Source: Pteria penguin
Taxonomy: Eukaryota; Mollusca; Bivalvia; Pterioida; Pteriidae
Length of the DNA stretch: 64,000 nucleotides
Direction: 5' to 3'
Assembly (NCBI GenBank): GCA_035048485.1
Contig: CM068590.1
Span: 17,282,274 to 17,346,273 of the forward strand
Part shown: piece by piece, positions 42,370 through 55,471 of the stretch
How the letters are laid out: each line of letters begins with the position of its first letter
Position numbering within the stretch: position 1 is the first letter of the stretch
Position numbers and translations under genes: made by a program
The notes under the pieces: generated by a model
Told to the model about the DNA's origin: nothing
Databases searched by the model: none
Seen by the model: only the letters and a program-made list of their open reading frames with translations

Positions 42370-45300
42370 CTACATCCAGGCAGTTTTTCTTCCATGTTGC
42401 TACAAAAAAACCCAGAAAATTTCATGAATATTGAGAAACGGGAATATTCTAGATTAAACAGTTACACATGTATATTGAGATTTTTTGAAAAGAAATTCAG
42501 CAATTTGGACATATTCTGTACATTAATTTTGCCTTATACACTGTAGAAATAGTAAAGGCAAGATAAAAATTATTTGGTCATCTAACTCACCCTTGGGGTG
42601 AATCCCCTTAATTTCATGCGCTCTGTTTCCTGTTTAAGAAATTGCTCATAATCCTCATCCTCTTCTCTTTGTACTTGAATTTCCTCTTCTAATCTCTTTC
42701 TTGCATCATACTCCCGTTCCTTCCTTGAAGTAATCTGGCAAAAAACCAATCCCATGCTTTACATGATATATATGTTAACAAACAAATACTTGCATAGCTT
42801 TAATCATTAAATTCTGCAAATATTTTAGATTAACTTACAATATGTAACTAAAATAGCATAACAGGAATTTCAATAAGAGCTGGCACCCGGCAAAATGCTA
42901 CCGCTTCGAATAAAGAAAATCGCTGTATGAATTTCCTCTGATCTCGAATTTACTACTCACACTCGTGCATATGGCGCTCAAAATTACACGCTTTTAAATC
43001 ATCTCCTCAAATAATTCTTATTGAAAAAACCCTGGCATAAATATAAGTAAAAGTATATACATCTCCTTACTTCATTATTCAATTCAAAACAGTAAAAGAA
43101 AATCTTGACCTCCCCTTCGTCTTCTGTTTTTATTCACATCCTAGAGACTTCGAAACTCTAATCTACCAAAACTTGCAGAGATTTCAACAGCCCCTTACAC
43201 TTAGAGTTATCAATGTTCAATTGTTCTTTTTTAACACCTATACTGTGGTGGTCAGCATTAAACAGTGGAATAAACCTGTTCCTAGGAGGAACTGTAAATC
43301 TTCAGGATGAACATTACATCCTCAGAGTTCTCCTTGATTTGTTTATTGGATCCAGTACCTGGAGCAACCACACATGGTCAGTATGTATTACTGACAGACC
43401 TGTCCAGACCTTATTTCAAACCTGACCTTGTAAAAGAGGAATAAGCTTTATTTTCCTCATCCACTGTGCACCTACCTGATTAAATCTGAAATATAGAAAA
43501 CTAGCAAAGGATGAAATTTCCATACCTGAGCTTTAAGATCTAGTTTCATTGCTTCCTTCTGCTCCTCCGCCTCTTCTTGTTCTCTACGAGTTAGCTGATT
43601 GGCTATTTCCATCTCCCTGATGAGTTGTTCCCGTTGTTGTATGGACTCCTCCCTCTGCATTCGAACCTCCTCCAGTTTAGCCTCAATCTGGTCTTGTCGA
43701 TCGTCCAATACCTAAAGTGTTCAGTAGAATTATAATTATGATTATACGATTGATATTATTTCATTCCCTTTTCTAGAAATTCATATGGATTAGTTATACT
43801 CTATATTGTACAACAAATGAAATCCTTTATTACTTTACATCAAACCAAGATAATTTGACATGAATGACGGCAGGGCCTGTCTGAGATGGCCTTGTAATTT
43901 CAACTTATGCAACGGACTACCAGAAAGCTGCAGGAGGGAGTGCTATCGTAGACCATGATATGATATCTGTTTTTACTTTCTCCTTGGAAAAACAGATACT
44001 TGTCTGGCAGATAAATTGGGACAGTTCATCAAAATCATTTTGAAAATGAAAAAATTTTAAAATGTCCATTGGCATACAATGAAAAAAGATGTCGTTTTTT
44101 CAAGTTGTGCAGTTAAAGTTACTTAAAATGGTCAATAAGTAACCAAAATGATCACTGTCCAGATAAACTGTGCATCCGAATTTACATGTACCATCCTGTC
44201 TAGTAGGGAAGCAGAAGGCTATAAATCACCATCGAAATATTCTTGCCCATTGCTGGGATTACATTTGAAATCCATACAACCTACTGGACTAACCTCATAT
44301 TCACAATGTTAAAGCTTAGTCCCCCCTTGACAAGTCGCTATACAAAAGCTGGACTCACAACATACAAGCAATTTCTAAAAATACATCATCCAGTGAAACT
44401 GCTCTCTTCAGATTTCAAAAGCAAATATGTGAATTTACTCATAACCTTCTATTTATTTCTTTGTGTAGGATACCATAATATGAAAATTATGTGTATATAT
44501 GTTAAACAAGATATTGTGACCAATTGTGTTCACATGTATCAATATATGCATTAAATGTGTTGCATACAGAGGACCGCCTCCTGATTTTTTCCACATTTCA
44601 CTCGGACATCATCAATCTAACATTTTAATAACAACTTTAGTCAAGGATTTGTGTGAAGGACATTATAAGAAAGCCTCGACGTTGCGAAAAAGGAATAACC
44701 TGCCCCTGCAAAAATACTAGGTGTACAAATGAATTGTCGATCCTTGTGAAAACCTGATTTAATATTACTCACACTACACCATGCAGGAACCAGAAGGTAT
44801 CAATTATAAGTTATGTTCTAAGAGTGACTCATTTATATCCTGTTTTCTGGGGTATGAACCCCTGTAGTTAGGGTGTTGCATTTAAAACTGGAAGATCACC
44901 AGTTCAGGTCTCACCATGTCCACTGGATATTCCTGTTATGTCCTAAGCCAGGACACATTGTCCTGACAATGTTACAGATTTTTTTCACTCTATCTTGTGT
45001 CCTAAACATGCATATAAGAAATGATTCTAATCATTTACCAAATTCTTTAATTTATATGGCATAAGATAATACAGTACATAAAATAGTAAGAGACAGTTAC
45101 CTCTCTCATGAGCCTTTCTCTGGCTTTTTTCTCCCTCTCCCACTCAGCATCTCGTTTCTGCCACATTCTGGCTGCTTCATCTCTGGTATGATAAACAGCA
45201 ACAATTAACAATAAAACTTTTGCACTGCATATCATTTATGCTCTTCATTGGATAAAAATACTTTCTTTTTTGTCTATTTTGTTTTAGTTTTTTTTAATTT

Positions 45301-48300
45301 GTACATAATCATGTTAAATTATTTTTTCAATGCAGTTATCAAGTCTTCTTTCACTTACATTTGAAAATTGTAAAATAGGATTACGTTGCAAAACTTAGTG
45401 AAAAATAATAATGCTTTTCCTCAATTACATAAAAGTTCAAATTGAGAACATTTCATCTTAAAACATGATCTTTTTTTTTTTTCAAATACAATACAATACT
45501 TACTGATATAGCATATCCAATTCAGCTTCCCTGGCCTTCTCCAGCTGTATCTGATCTTCAATAACCTAGATTAAAGATAAGAAAACAAGCGGTATTTTTG
45601 AAATACAAATGCCCCCCAGCAGCAACTTTATCAGTATAAGCTATTATCCTCAAACTAGGTAAAACTCCAAGATCAAGGTCACAAGTCAACATTTTTATAT
45701 CAACGGAAAGGTCTAGTCACAAGAAATACAGATGTGAAATATGATAGCCTCATCACTTACCATTCAAAGGATATACCCAATGATAAAGTTTTTGAAATGC
45801 AAGTCAAAGGTCACAGTCAAGGTCATGTGGTAAAAATTATTGCTCCAATGCAAAGGTCTTATCACAAGGAATACATATGTGAAATATGAAAGTCCTACCT
45901 CTTACAGTTAAAAAGTTATGTGAAATGTTAAATTTTTTTTCCACAACCGAACAGGCCAAAAACTAGATGCCCAAAATCTTCAGGGATATAATAAAAATAT
46001 TATCTACAGAGTTATCACGAATATGACAGAATATCATCATGCACATTGTTTATGATTAATACCCATACATGTAAATTTTAATTGAGAGAAGGCTAAATCC
46101 ACTTTAACCACCCATCAGGTATTAAATTGTGACATCTGAATTTAATCAATGCCTGAGGACAATTGGATAAGGACATAATAATGAAGAAGTGTGCTAAAAG
46201 GTGCAATGACGGACATATGTCTATGACTCATTCAGTAACTGAAATGCTTTGGTGCCAAACCAAAAGACTTCCTTGATCTAGTACAGATGGATATAAACAT
46301 GCAAATTATCAACAATGCAGGCAATGTCTTACCTGTTTCATCCATGCTGCATCAGCACGAGCCTTTTCTTTCCTGGCGGTCTGAATTTCTCGTTCCTCCT
46401 GTTCTTTGGCTATTAAGCTTTCTAAGAATAACTTATCCTGTTCCTGTTGAAGTCAAATCAGAAAGTAATTATCAAAGAAATAAATCCTCTGCTCATTATT
46501 GAAATTTTCTCACATTTTTTGTGTTATATTACTATATTTAAAATAAAATATTTACCAGTTCCTCTAAGATCTGTCTGGAACGTCTCATCATTTGAGCTTT
46601 GTGTTGTCGTAGTAACATTCGACTGAATAAAAGAAAAACACACACTTATATACATATAGGTTCTGTCATTCTATTCGATATGTCGTATTGGACACTGTGT
46701 AAAACTCGGGTGACCATCATGGCACAAGATCATTTGATAATTTTTGCAATTAGTCTTAATTCGTCGAAAGGAGTCGATTTAACATTTAGTTATGGAGGAC
46801 TGAGATATTTCACACTTTCAGATATTTGTGATCTTGATTGAACTGCAAAATTCCATCAAACTGGGACAACCACAGGAACCATCAGTTATGTCTTTAATTT
46901 TATTTCATACCTTAAATCTGTAATGTCTGCAACTACACTATACATACCCCATTTCTTTTTGTTCCCTGGCAGTTTCCATCTTCCTCCTCTCCTCTTCTAA
47001 TTCTTCGAGTCTCCACTGCTCTTGTTGCAGAGCATCTTCCTCTTGTTTCAGAAGTTCAGCCTGAAAAACAACAACCATACTTTATTACTGGAAAACTTAT
47101 TATTATTAAACTTAATTCAAGATTTCTTTTTTTAAAACACAAGAACTAATGGTTACTTTAACAATAAATTAAATATATAAGAAATCCCCAAAATTCTCCT
47201 CCCTCCATCCACAAAAAAATTTTGTGTTTAAGATACAATTGAAAACTTAGCCAGTGGGGCCACTGCATATACTTCATCTGAACTGGTGGTCAAGGTAAAC
47301 ATTAAAACTTTTATGGATCTTTCATATCTAAATGTATATACATAAAATGTTATTCTTGATACTGTATGTATTTGCTGATTGAATTCTATTCAACATATGA
47401 TATCAGGTTTGAAATAAGCAGTCTTCCGGTGGTCAAAAAACAACCTAAAATTTCTTTGGGCAACCTAAAATTTCAGTACATATAATGGAGGTTGTCCTAA
47501 TTTTACTTTAAATTTGCCAATTTGACAAACACAAATTTTCAACAATTTCGATCCCTGCATATACAACAAAACTAGGTATTTGGTACTAGGTACTTAAATC
47601 TCAAACCAAAAATCCTTAATCAGTGATAAAATCTATTTAGCATTGGAAATCCCCTTGTTTTAATTGAGATACTTGTCAATGAATGGGATAAAATGATATA
47701 TAATGGAAGTTTATCGTCCATTTTCAATGCTTAACCCACCTCTGTTTCTCTTTTCTTTAATTCATCCATTTGTTCCTTCAATATTCCTCTCATCTCTTTT
47801 TCTTTTAGAAGTTTCTCTTCCTCTTTCCGTCGTTCTAATTTCATGGCTCTTACTCTCTCTTCTTCCATTTGCCTTTCAAATTCTACCCTTTCTTCTTCTT
47901 CTATTCTCATTTTCTGGAAGACAAAAATAGCATACATGTACTAAGTCAACCGCATGAGCTAAATATGAATAAACTGTAGAATTCGCAACTGCTGCTGCGG
48001 ATTTAAAATATTGATACCTCATGTGAAAAGGAAAAAAAAAACATGCAGAGCACACCATTTTTATTGGGCATCCCAAGCATTCAGATATGATCAGGAAGAC
48101 TGAAATACTCAGTGAAATTTGCAAGACTACAAGATCATTATACAGTGGATTCCGTTTAATCTGATAGTCTATTTGCGTGAATAAAATATCAGATAAAGCG
48201 GGCTATCAGATTAGACGAAATTGCGAAGTTGATGCTTTATGTTGTGTAACATGTTGTAGATGTCTACTCATATGGACGTTTGATAGCGGTTGTTTTCATT

Positions 48301-51300
48301 TAGAGATATACGACCGCTTACATGATGTTGAAGTACCTAAAGCCGTCAATCAAGCCCACAAGTTGTGAGATATGTCTATTGTCTGTATACTGTCTGCTTC
48401 CCGTAGTAAATGACCAAGGCGATAACAGGAGTAAGTTCTACGGAGTGCTATTCAAAAAGAATACAATAGAAGACTTGCGATGTGTTTATTTAGCTATGAT
48501 TTCTGATTAGCAAAGTGTACGGGTGATACAGTGATCTAACCTTAATTGGTTAATTGATAGTTACGCAGCAAGTGAAATTACTTGACCATAACGGCACGAT
48601 CATCGGCAGCGTGGCTTACTATCAAAAGAATGTTAGATTAATTTAAGAATTGTATTTAAATTGGACTATGTCTGCTTATAACACTCGATTCATTCATTCT
48701 TTATTATATCTTCACCAACATGGGCGATACCCGCGTACAGTTCGCGTAATTTATGTGGACACGCACGTTCATTCTAACATGAAAAAAAACTGAAGCGGTC
48801 GTTTGGGACGAGGGTTTAGCTACTAGTCCGGCCGCAATAGTTAAGAAATTTGAAGTCTATGCGAATTTGATCGTAAATGAAGTGAATGAGAGAAAAGCGT
48901 TGATATCACACGATGAATAAAGGCTGGTCGTTCCGTGTCGCTTTTGATGATAATATACGTAACGCGATCTCATTGTGATAGAAATACCGCAAAGCAAATT
49001 CAATTGACAACATCAACGATGAAATGACAGGTTAATTGAGGAGGTACACAAAAGACGAATCACTAAACATCAAAACAAAATCATATACACGTGCTAAGCA
49101 ATATCGATTACGTCTCGCGGTCTTGCTGTTTCATTACGAAATTGACATTATTTTTTTATCCCCCCCCTTGCGTATTAGACACCGAATTCGACGGTTCTTC
49201 ATGATTTTAGAGGTCATTTTTAGGTCCGTATTATACTCGTGTGCGTATTATATTCGAGTATTTACGGCACATCTACTCTCAATTTCGGTCATCAACATAT
49301 TTCATTAATTACGAATGAAGCCACAGCGATCACTAATTAAACCTGTACAGGTACTTCAATGAGATGTCAATTGTTGTGTACACAAACAATCAATTATTAT
49401 TCCTTAGTTGTCATCGTATTGCAGTAGGTGTTGTTATATGCCTATGTTGTCACAGCTGGGTGGTTTCACAACAATATCCGGCCTTAAAATAGGCTAAATT
49501 CGGGGTGAAATATTTTATCAACGGTAAATTTGATATCAGATGAACCGAAACTTGGACTTTTCACTATCGGATAAAAAAGACAAATTATTACAGAAATACA
49601 AAGAAATGGTTTGGTGTTTTAATATTATATCAGATAATACGATATCAGATAAAATGGAGTCCACTGTATTTGTATCAAATGTACATTTGTATAAATATTG
49701 CTTTGACATGACAATGCCAAAAAAATTGTAAAAACATAATAATCAGCTACACATATGAAGGAGTTTTATTGAAAAGTTATCTATTTTCAAGTATTTGTTT
49801 TGTGACTTCATGTCTCTAAAATGAAATCTTCTAAATTTGATGACAAAGGCTAATTATTTCTTACCTCTTGATATTCTTCAACCTGGCCACTCCATGCTCC
49901 TACAACATGGTCCTTCATTTGCTCTGATTCAATCTGCGATACATAATTTTCATTAATTTAAGAAGCTTTAGTTTAGCAAATTTAAGTTACTATATAATTT
50001 TTCAAAATACTAAAGGAAATTTATGGGAATGTAGGATACAAGATCCTGACTTGAAATGCTCTATAATATCTAAGAAAAAATAAGTACTACCATCCTTAAG
50101 AAATACTATACCCCTGCTTCAAAAAAGTACAATAATGTGACCTTGACTTTCAACCTATAGTCCTTGACACATACAACATATATGACAAATGAGAAGTATC
50201 GTCATACGGTACTTAAGTCAAAAAGTGTTAGAGTTACAGTTTGTAAATGAACTGTTTAAGGATGGTTGGGTATACACGACCATGATTATGGAACACTTAT
50301 AACCAGCAACCTTTACTTCTTCCGAATATTATACTGTACTTTCGAATATTATACTGTAACATAGAAGCTGGAGGTAGCCAGACATGACGGCACAATCGGA
50401 GAAATTTAACTTCTCTCCCCTGCACTCCAAAAACTAACTGCTTTACCACAACACAAAATCTGTCACTCTTTGTTAAAGGCATAATAGCTATTATTTTCAT
50501 ATAGAATTATTTTTATTTTTTTTTTCTTTATTTTTAATTACCTGATAATATGAAATATGTAAAATATACAATAAGCACTTGCTCTAACCATCAAAAGCGA
50601 TCTAACATTGACATAATCAACGTTTTGTTTTGCGTATTTCTAATGAATATGAATTCATGTGGGTTGATAAAAATTCAACACTGGCTGTTTAGAGATGTTA
50701 AAAAGGCTTAGGCTTTGTAAATGATCGGATATCGATGCATTTTAGGTAAATCTGATACTTTCATGCACAAGACAAGCGTTTTCCAAACAGGACAAACATT
50801 TTCACACAAAATAAAAACTTTTGTGAAAATAATGGCTATTGTGTCTTTAAAGATTATTGCATTTTACCTTTCTCAGGTCTGGATTATTTCAGTAAAGATC
50901 ATTGCATTTTACCTTTCTCAGGTCTGGATTATTTTATTAAAGATCATTGTATTTTACCTTTCTCAGGTCTGCATTATTTTATTAAAGATCATTGTATTTT
51001 ACCTTTCTCAGGTCTGGATAATTTCATTAAAGATCATTGTATTTTACCTTTCTCAGGTCTGGATTATTTTATTAAAGATCATTGTATTTTACCTTTCTCA
51101 GGTCTGGAGTATTTCAGTGAAGATCATTGCATTTTACATTTCTCAGGTCTGGATTATTTTATTAAAGATCATTGCATTTTACCTTTCTCGGGTCTGGATT
51201 ATTTTATTAAAGATCATTGTATTTTACCTTTCTCAGGTCTGGATTATTTCATTAAAGATCATTGTATTTTACCTTTCTGAGGTCTGGATTATTTTATTAA

Positions 51301-54300
51301 AGATCATTGCATTTTACCTTTCTCAGGTCTGGAGTATTTTATTAAAGATTATTGCATTTTACCTTTCTCAGGTCTGGATTATTTTTTTTAAAGATCATGG
51401 TATTTTATCTTTCTCAGGTCTGGATTATTTTATTAAAGATCATTGCATTTTACCTTTCTCAGGTCTGAATTATTTTTTTTAAAGATCATTGCATTTTACC
51501 TTTCTCGGGTCTGGATTATTTTATTAAAGATCATTGTATTTTACCTTTCTCAGGTCTGGATTATTTCATTAAAAATCATTGTATTTTAACTTTCTGAGGT
51601 CTGGAGTATTTTAGTAAAGATAATTGCATTTTACCTTTCTCAGGTCTGGAGTATTTTATTAAAGATCATTGCATTTTACCTTTCTCAGGTCTGGATTATT
51701 TCAGTAAAGATCATTGCATTTTACCTTTCTCAGGTCTGGAGTATTTTATTAAAGATCATTGTATTTTACCTTTCTCATGTCTGGATTATTTTATTAAAGA
51801 TCATTGCATTTTACCTTTCTCAGGTCTGGATTATTTTATTAAAGATCATTGCATTTTACCTTTCTGAAGTCTGGATTATTTTATTAAAGATCATTGTATT
51901 TTACCTTTCTCAGGTCTGGATTATTTTATTAAAGATCAATGCATTTTACCTTTCTCAGGTCTGGAGTATTTTATTAAAGATTATTGCATTTTACCTTTCT
52001 CAGGTCTGGATTATTTTTTTTAAAGATCATGGTATTTTACCTTTCTCAGGTCTGGATTATTTTATTAAAGATCATTGCATTTTACCTTTCTCAGGTCTGA
52101 ATTATTTTTTTTAAAGATCATTGCATTTTACCTTTCTCAGGTCTGGATTATTTTATTAAAGATCATTGCATTTTACCTTTCTCAGGTCTGGATTATTTTA
52201 TTAAAGATCAATGCATTTTACCTTTCTCAGGTCTGGAGTATTTTATTAAAGATTATTGCATTTTACCTTTCTCAGGTCTGGATTATTTTGTCGCCAGTGC
52301 TCATATAATTTTTCCTCAGCAAGCTATAAGTATAAAATAAATTACACATAAATTTTATATAAAAGACATAGAAATATAGACCGATTAAGTTCCAACATCA
52401 GACAATATTTATTAAAACCTGTTTTCTCAGGTGTCAGACAGCGTTTTTACTGAATACAAGGAAGGATTTTCACCTGTTTACGTTTCTCTTCTCTCGCACT
52501 TCTTAGAGAATCTGCTCTGTCTTTCATATCTTCTAGTCTATTGTAATTTCCCCTGGAGTAGCCTTTCAGCTCTGCCTATAAGACAAAATTCCATTTCAAC
52601 TATGACAACAAGATGTTCATAATCAATTTATTATATGTGCTTGGCAGTTTAAGCTTACATCAAGATTAATACATTTATGCTGTGACATCATCTGTCAGAA
52701 ATGCTGAACGGGAAATTACGAAATACCATCAGCAACAGACCTACTTAAAGCAGGCCTGTGTTTATCATGACAATGCACTTTAGTTTTTACTGTCTAGTCC
52801 AAGCGACAGAACACCACTGAGTGATTGGCTAGGCTTGACCTTCTTCTAAATGACTGCAGTACATCTCCATTTGGGTCTCTGCGTTATACAGAGTTATTTC
52901 CCATATGAACAGAAATCTGACGTCTATCCATTGTGACATCATACAATTTTTATATAATCTACCGTAATTTTACACCAGTTTCCATAGAGCTGATTGGTGT
53001 CACAATGGTTTGAAGTCAGATATCTGCTCATAAGGGAAACAAATCTGTATAATGAAAAGACCCAATAAGTTTCTGCCGATTTGCTTGGTTGACTGCTAAC
53101 CATCCTAAAAAATGTTGCCTGAAATATGTACTCACAATCCATGACCTGGAGAACCATAATTTTAAGGCAAACATTTCTATAAATGACTTAAAGATCAATA
53201 CAGTCTTTGTATATATGAATATGGTATATGTATATACGCAACTGTTCCATGTGATCTGTCAAGAAATTCATTACGTAATAGTACTACATTTATGGACATA
53301 CGACCATAACTTAAAAGTAAGAAATTGACCTCATATCCTCTCCTTTCCTCTCTTAACATATCAGCCAGTTTGTTTCTGCGCCGGGCCAAATTCTTGGCCT
53401 TTTCTTCTTTTTTCTTGTCTTGAGAATATGCATTGAGACTAAACAAAAAGTCGAATATTTAAAAATACATGTAAATACATTTAATAAAATATATGACAAT
53501 AGTAAAACCTAACACGATATAATACCTCTGTCACTTTGTTTGAGGGGATGAAATTTGAAAGTATGGAAACATTCCCCCTTTGACCTTGAAAATCAGTAGG
53601 GTTCATCCTCCAATCATAAGAGATAAGTACGCAAAGTTTAAAAGATCATACATAAAAAGTCTGGTCTGTACCTTGTTTACAAGTTGCATTCTCAAAAATT
53701 TGCTATTTTTGCTAAAAAATTTACCCTGATCTTTGACTTTGAAAATCAATAGGTTTCAACCTCATGCCTTAAGAAATAAGTGTACCAAGTTTGAAAATTC
53801 TAGCATTGACGGTGTGGTCTGTATCATGTTAACAAGGTGCAGACAGACCCACAGAGCCATACCTTAATAATTTCTTTTAATACATCCGTCTACAAGGGGC
53901 GTATAAAAATAAGATTCCAAATGTTGAACTTCCTGTGAATCTTTTGAAACAACAGATTATCGCTCCACAATGTACCTTTATTTTGATAAAAATGACAGAT
54001 AATGATACTTCTGTAACTTTATTTGAATTTTAAAGCATTTTGATTTTAGAATTTTCTGGTGATCATATTTATCATACAGTGCAGGTGTTTTGGAATTTTC
54101 AGACAAAGCCATTGTTTCAATCCAGGAGGAAATTTAGAAATTACACTTAACATTGTGGCTCTGTTTTTTATGCAAATTCTACATGTGAACTAGTAAAGGT
54201 AAATTCATTACTGAGTGCAGGTGTTATTTTGCGAGATTCCCCTACATTGTTTTGCATATTTTGACGCAAACATCTTAACTGCATTGTAAACTTAGAAAAC

Positions 54301-54636
54301 ACCAATTACTACAATCACCATCCACCAACATTATAAACATCAGAAAACATTTGCCATTTATAGTGATTACGATTATATAACATGAAACCATATTATTATT
54401 ACAACTCCTTGCTTCTGGGTTTTGTCACAATTTATTAATGCATACCTGCTCCGGTAGGATTCATCTGATTCCCATACTTGTTGCTGGCTAGCAGCTACAT
54501 TGGATTTTTGAAAATAATCTGCAGTGTTTCCCCATTTTTGTCTAAAATCATTGTGATGGTTCCTATGTCTCACGATAGCTTGTTCATATATATTTCGTCT
54601 GGTCGTCCAATAATGTGGCATTGAAGGTAGAGCCAT
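42370..54636 (-). CDS. TCHP: Trichoplein keratin filament-binding protein (14 coding exons)
   Basis: Coiled-coil centriolar/keratin-filament protein that in vertebrates activates Aurora A to suppress cilia. Exons (high to low): 54636-54446, 53438-53330, 52575-52474, 52323-52267, 49933-49865, 47913-47740, 47060-46948, 46622-46556, 46443-46333, 45565-45504, 45182-45101, 43711-43526, 42734-42591, 42399-42370. All introns are GT-AG and phases join exactly: 1497 nt, 498 codons plus stop, the length of the human protein. Landmarks: MALPSMPHYWTTRR start, SSLNAYSQDKKKEEK, KLYEHWRQNNPDLRK, long Glu/Arg-rich coiled coil, GRMLLRQHKAQMMRRSRQIL, RMWQKRDAEWEREKKARERL, and HGRKTAWM at the end. An acceptor at 54658 (CTCACAG) shows a separate 5' UTR exon upstream. 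Intron 4 holds a 1.4-kb minisatellite, intron 5 a pogo-like element. Confidence 0.96.
47380..47535 (-). repeat. Dispersed repeat, inverted partner of 39436-39600
   Basis: Reverse complement of the blocks listed for 39436-39600 (GGTTTGAAATAAGCAG, GGTCAAAAAACAACC, ATAATGGAGGTTGTCC). In TCHP intron 6. Confidence 0.7.
48143..49666. mobile_element. pogo/Tigger-like element in TCHP intron 5
   Basis: Ends CAGTGGATTCCGTTTAATCTGATA and TATCAGATAAAATGGAGTCCACTG are inverted repeats flanked by TA (48141-48142, 49667-49668), the signature of Tc1/mariner-pogo insertion. 1.52 kb. No intact transposase; short ORFs have no recognisable motif. Near 49165-49265 a TATTATACTCGTGTGCGTATTATATTCGAG block looks like the end of a second related element nested inside. 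Confidence 0.8.
50841..52290. repeat. 45-bp minisatellite made from the TCHP exon 4/intron 4 junction
   Basis: About 32 head-to-tail units of 45 bp. On the minus strand each unit contains AATCCAGACCTGAGAAAG followed by GTAAAATGCA, that is the last 23 bases of TCHP exon 4 and the first 22 bases of intron 4. The true junction (52267/52266) is the first unit; all others lie downstream in the intron. Units vary by a few substitutions (GCATT/GTATT, TTAAAG/AGTAAAG) but the splice-donor core is almost always kept. The 45-bp period leaves long open frames on the + strand, which are by-products. Confidence 0.97.
52740..52815 (-). mobile_element. V-SINE core fragment
   Basis: TTTTTACTGTCTAGTCCAAGCGACAGAACACCA is a diverged piece of the SINE core. 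In TCHP intron 2. Confidence 0.45.
53560..53900. repeat. Dispersed repeat, two tandem diverged units
   Basis: TTGAC(C/T)TTGAAAATCA(G/A)TAGG, AAGAGATAAGTACGCAAAGTTTAAAAG and GTCTGTACCTTGTT recur about 150 bp apart. In TCHP intron 1. Related to the GTGACCTTGAC family. Confidence 0.55.
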
Positions 54637-54656
54637 AACTGTAATCTGAAGGAGTC

Positions 54657-55248
54657 ACTGTGAGAAAAAAAAAATCAAATGACTGAAAGGTACTCATGGA
54701 AGGTGATTGTTCAAACTTAAATTTATCGGTACTTGTATCATTTTAAAAGGAAAAACTGGGGTTACGTATATAAAGTTTGGAATTACAAAACATGTTGTGT
54801 TAAATAAATTCTATAACCATGTCACAGGATTTTCCAGTTTCACATTTTTTTTTTTTTGGTTTATTTGGTTTTTTCACCCTTTACTACGTCTTGTTTTCAT
54901 TTTTCTTTTTTGTTTACATAAAACTATTTCTTATCTTTTAAGTGCCAATTAAGTTTTTTCAGTACAAACATCCTTAGTTTTAGTTTGTATTGCACATAAT
55001 TGTACATGCATGTTTTTTGAAGTAGTGAGGAATCATTGACTATGTCACATATATTGTGTCACAAGACCTCAGGAATCTAAGACAGCGATCAGCTACCAGT
55101 GTGACCCAAACCAAAAATTTTTTGGTCACTTAAGCCTAGCACCTTAACGATTGAGCCTCAAAATGGAAATGAGAATAATCTGAAATGTATCAGTCATACA
55201 GTACATACATATATGGTTGATACAGGATACATGTTTAATCTGATTTTT
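54657..55248. other. TCHP upstream intron, no further exon recognised
   Basis: The TCHP start exon begins at 54657. Upstream sequence is intronic, with T runs and no obvious coding segment. The 5' UTR exon and promoter must lie further right, perhaps near 59.1 kb where the sequence is less AT-rich. Confidence 0.35.
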
Positions 55249-55260
55249 TCCCATACAATA

Positions 55261-55459
55261 AAGCCGGCATGGTCTAGTGGTATCGCGCTCACCTCCTGAT
55301 CGGGAGGCTGGTGCCCTGTCTTTGCGGATGAGACAGTAAAAACCAAGGCCCTGTGTCATGGTATGCATGGCAGGTTAAAGATCCCTCACTGCATCAGGCA
55401 GATGCCGTCACCATATACATGAAATATTCGTGGCATGACGCTAAACAAAAATCAATCAA
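55261..55459 (+). mobile_element. tRNA-derived SINE (V-SINE-like), copy G, young
   Basis: AAGCCGGCATGGTCTAGTGG head, GGATGAGACAGTAAAAACC core, GCAGATGCCGTCACCATATAC, tail AAAAATCAATCAA. Flanked by an exact 12-bp duplication TCCCATACAATA (55249-55260, 55460-55471). It lacks about 30 bp around box B compared with copy A. Confidence 0.92.
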
Positions 55460-55471
55460 TCCCATACAATA

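Noticed and set aside
43860..44010. Possible further SINE copy (GACGGCAGGGCCTGTCTGAGATG, GCAACGGAC)
   Set aside because: Too diverged to place its ends or prove membership by eye.
44840..45010. tRNA-like segment (GTAGTTAGGGTGTTG, CAGTTCAGGTCTC)
   Set aside because: Weak box A/B resemblance only; no second copy seen in the window.
50721..51482. 253-codon + strand ORF with 15-residue repeats (and a second at 52075-52308)
   Set aside because: It is the translation of the 45-bp minisatellite, whose period is a multiple of three. The array derives from TCHP on the other strand.
50841..52290. Regular 45-bp repeats suggesting a CRISPR-like array
   Set aside because: Units are head to tail with no unique spacers, in an animal intron, and match the adjacent exon end.
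55261..55310. Functional tRNA gene (box A/box B present)
   Set aside because: Part of SINE copies with tail and target duplications; no complete cloverleaf was evident. The same holds for the other SINE heads.
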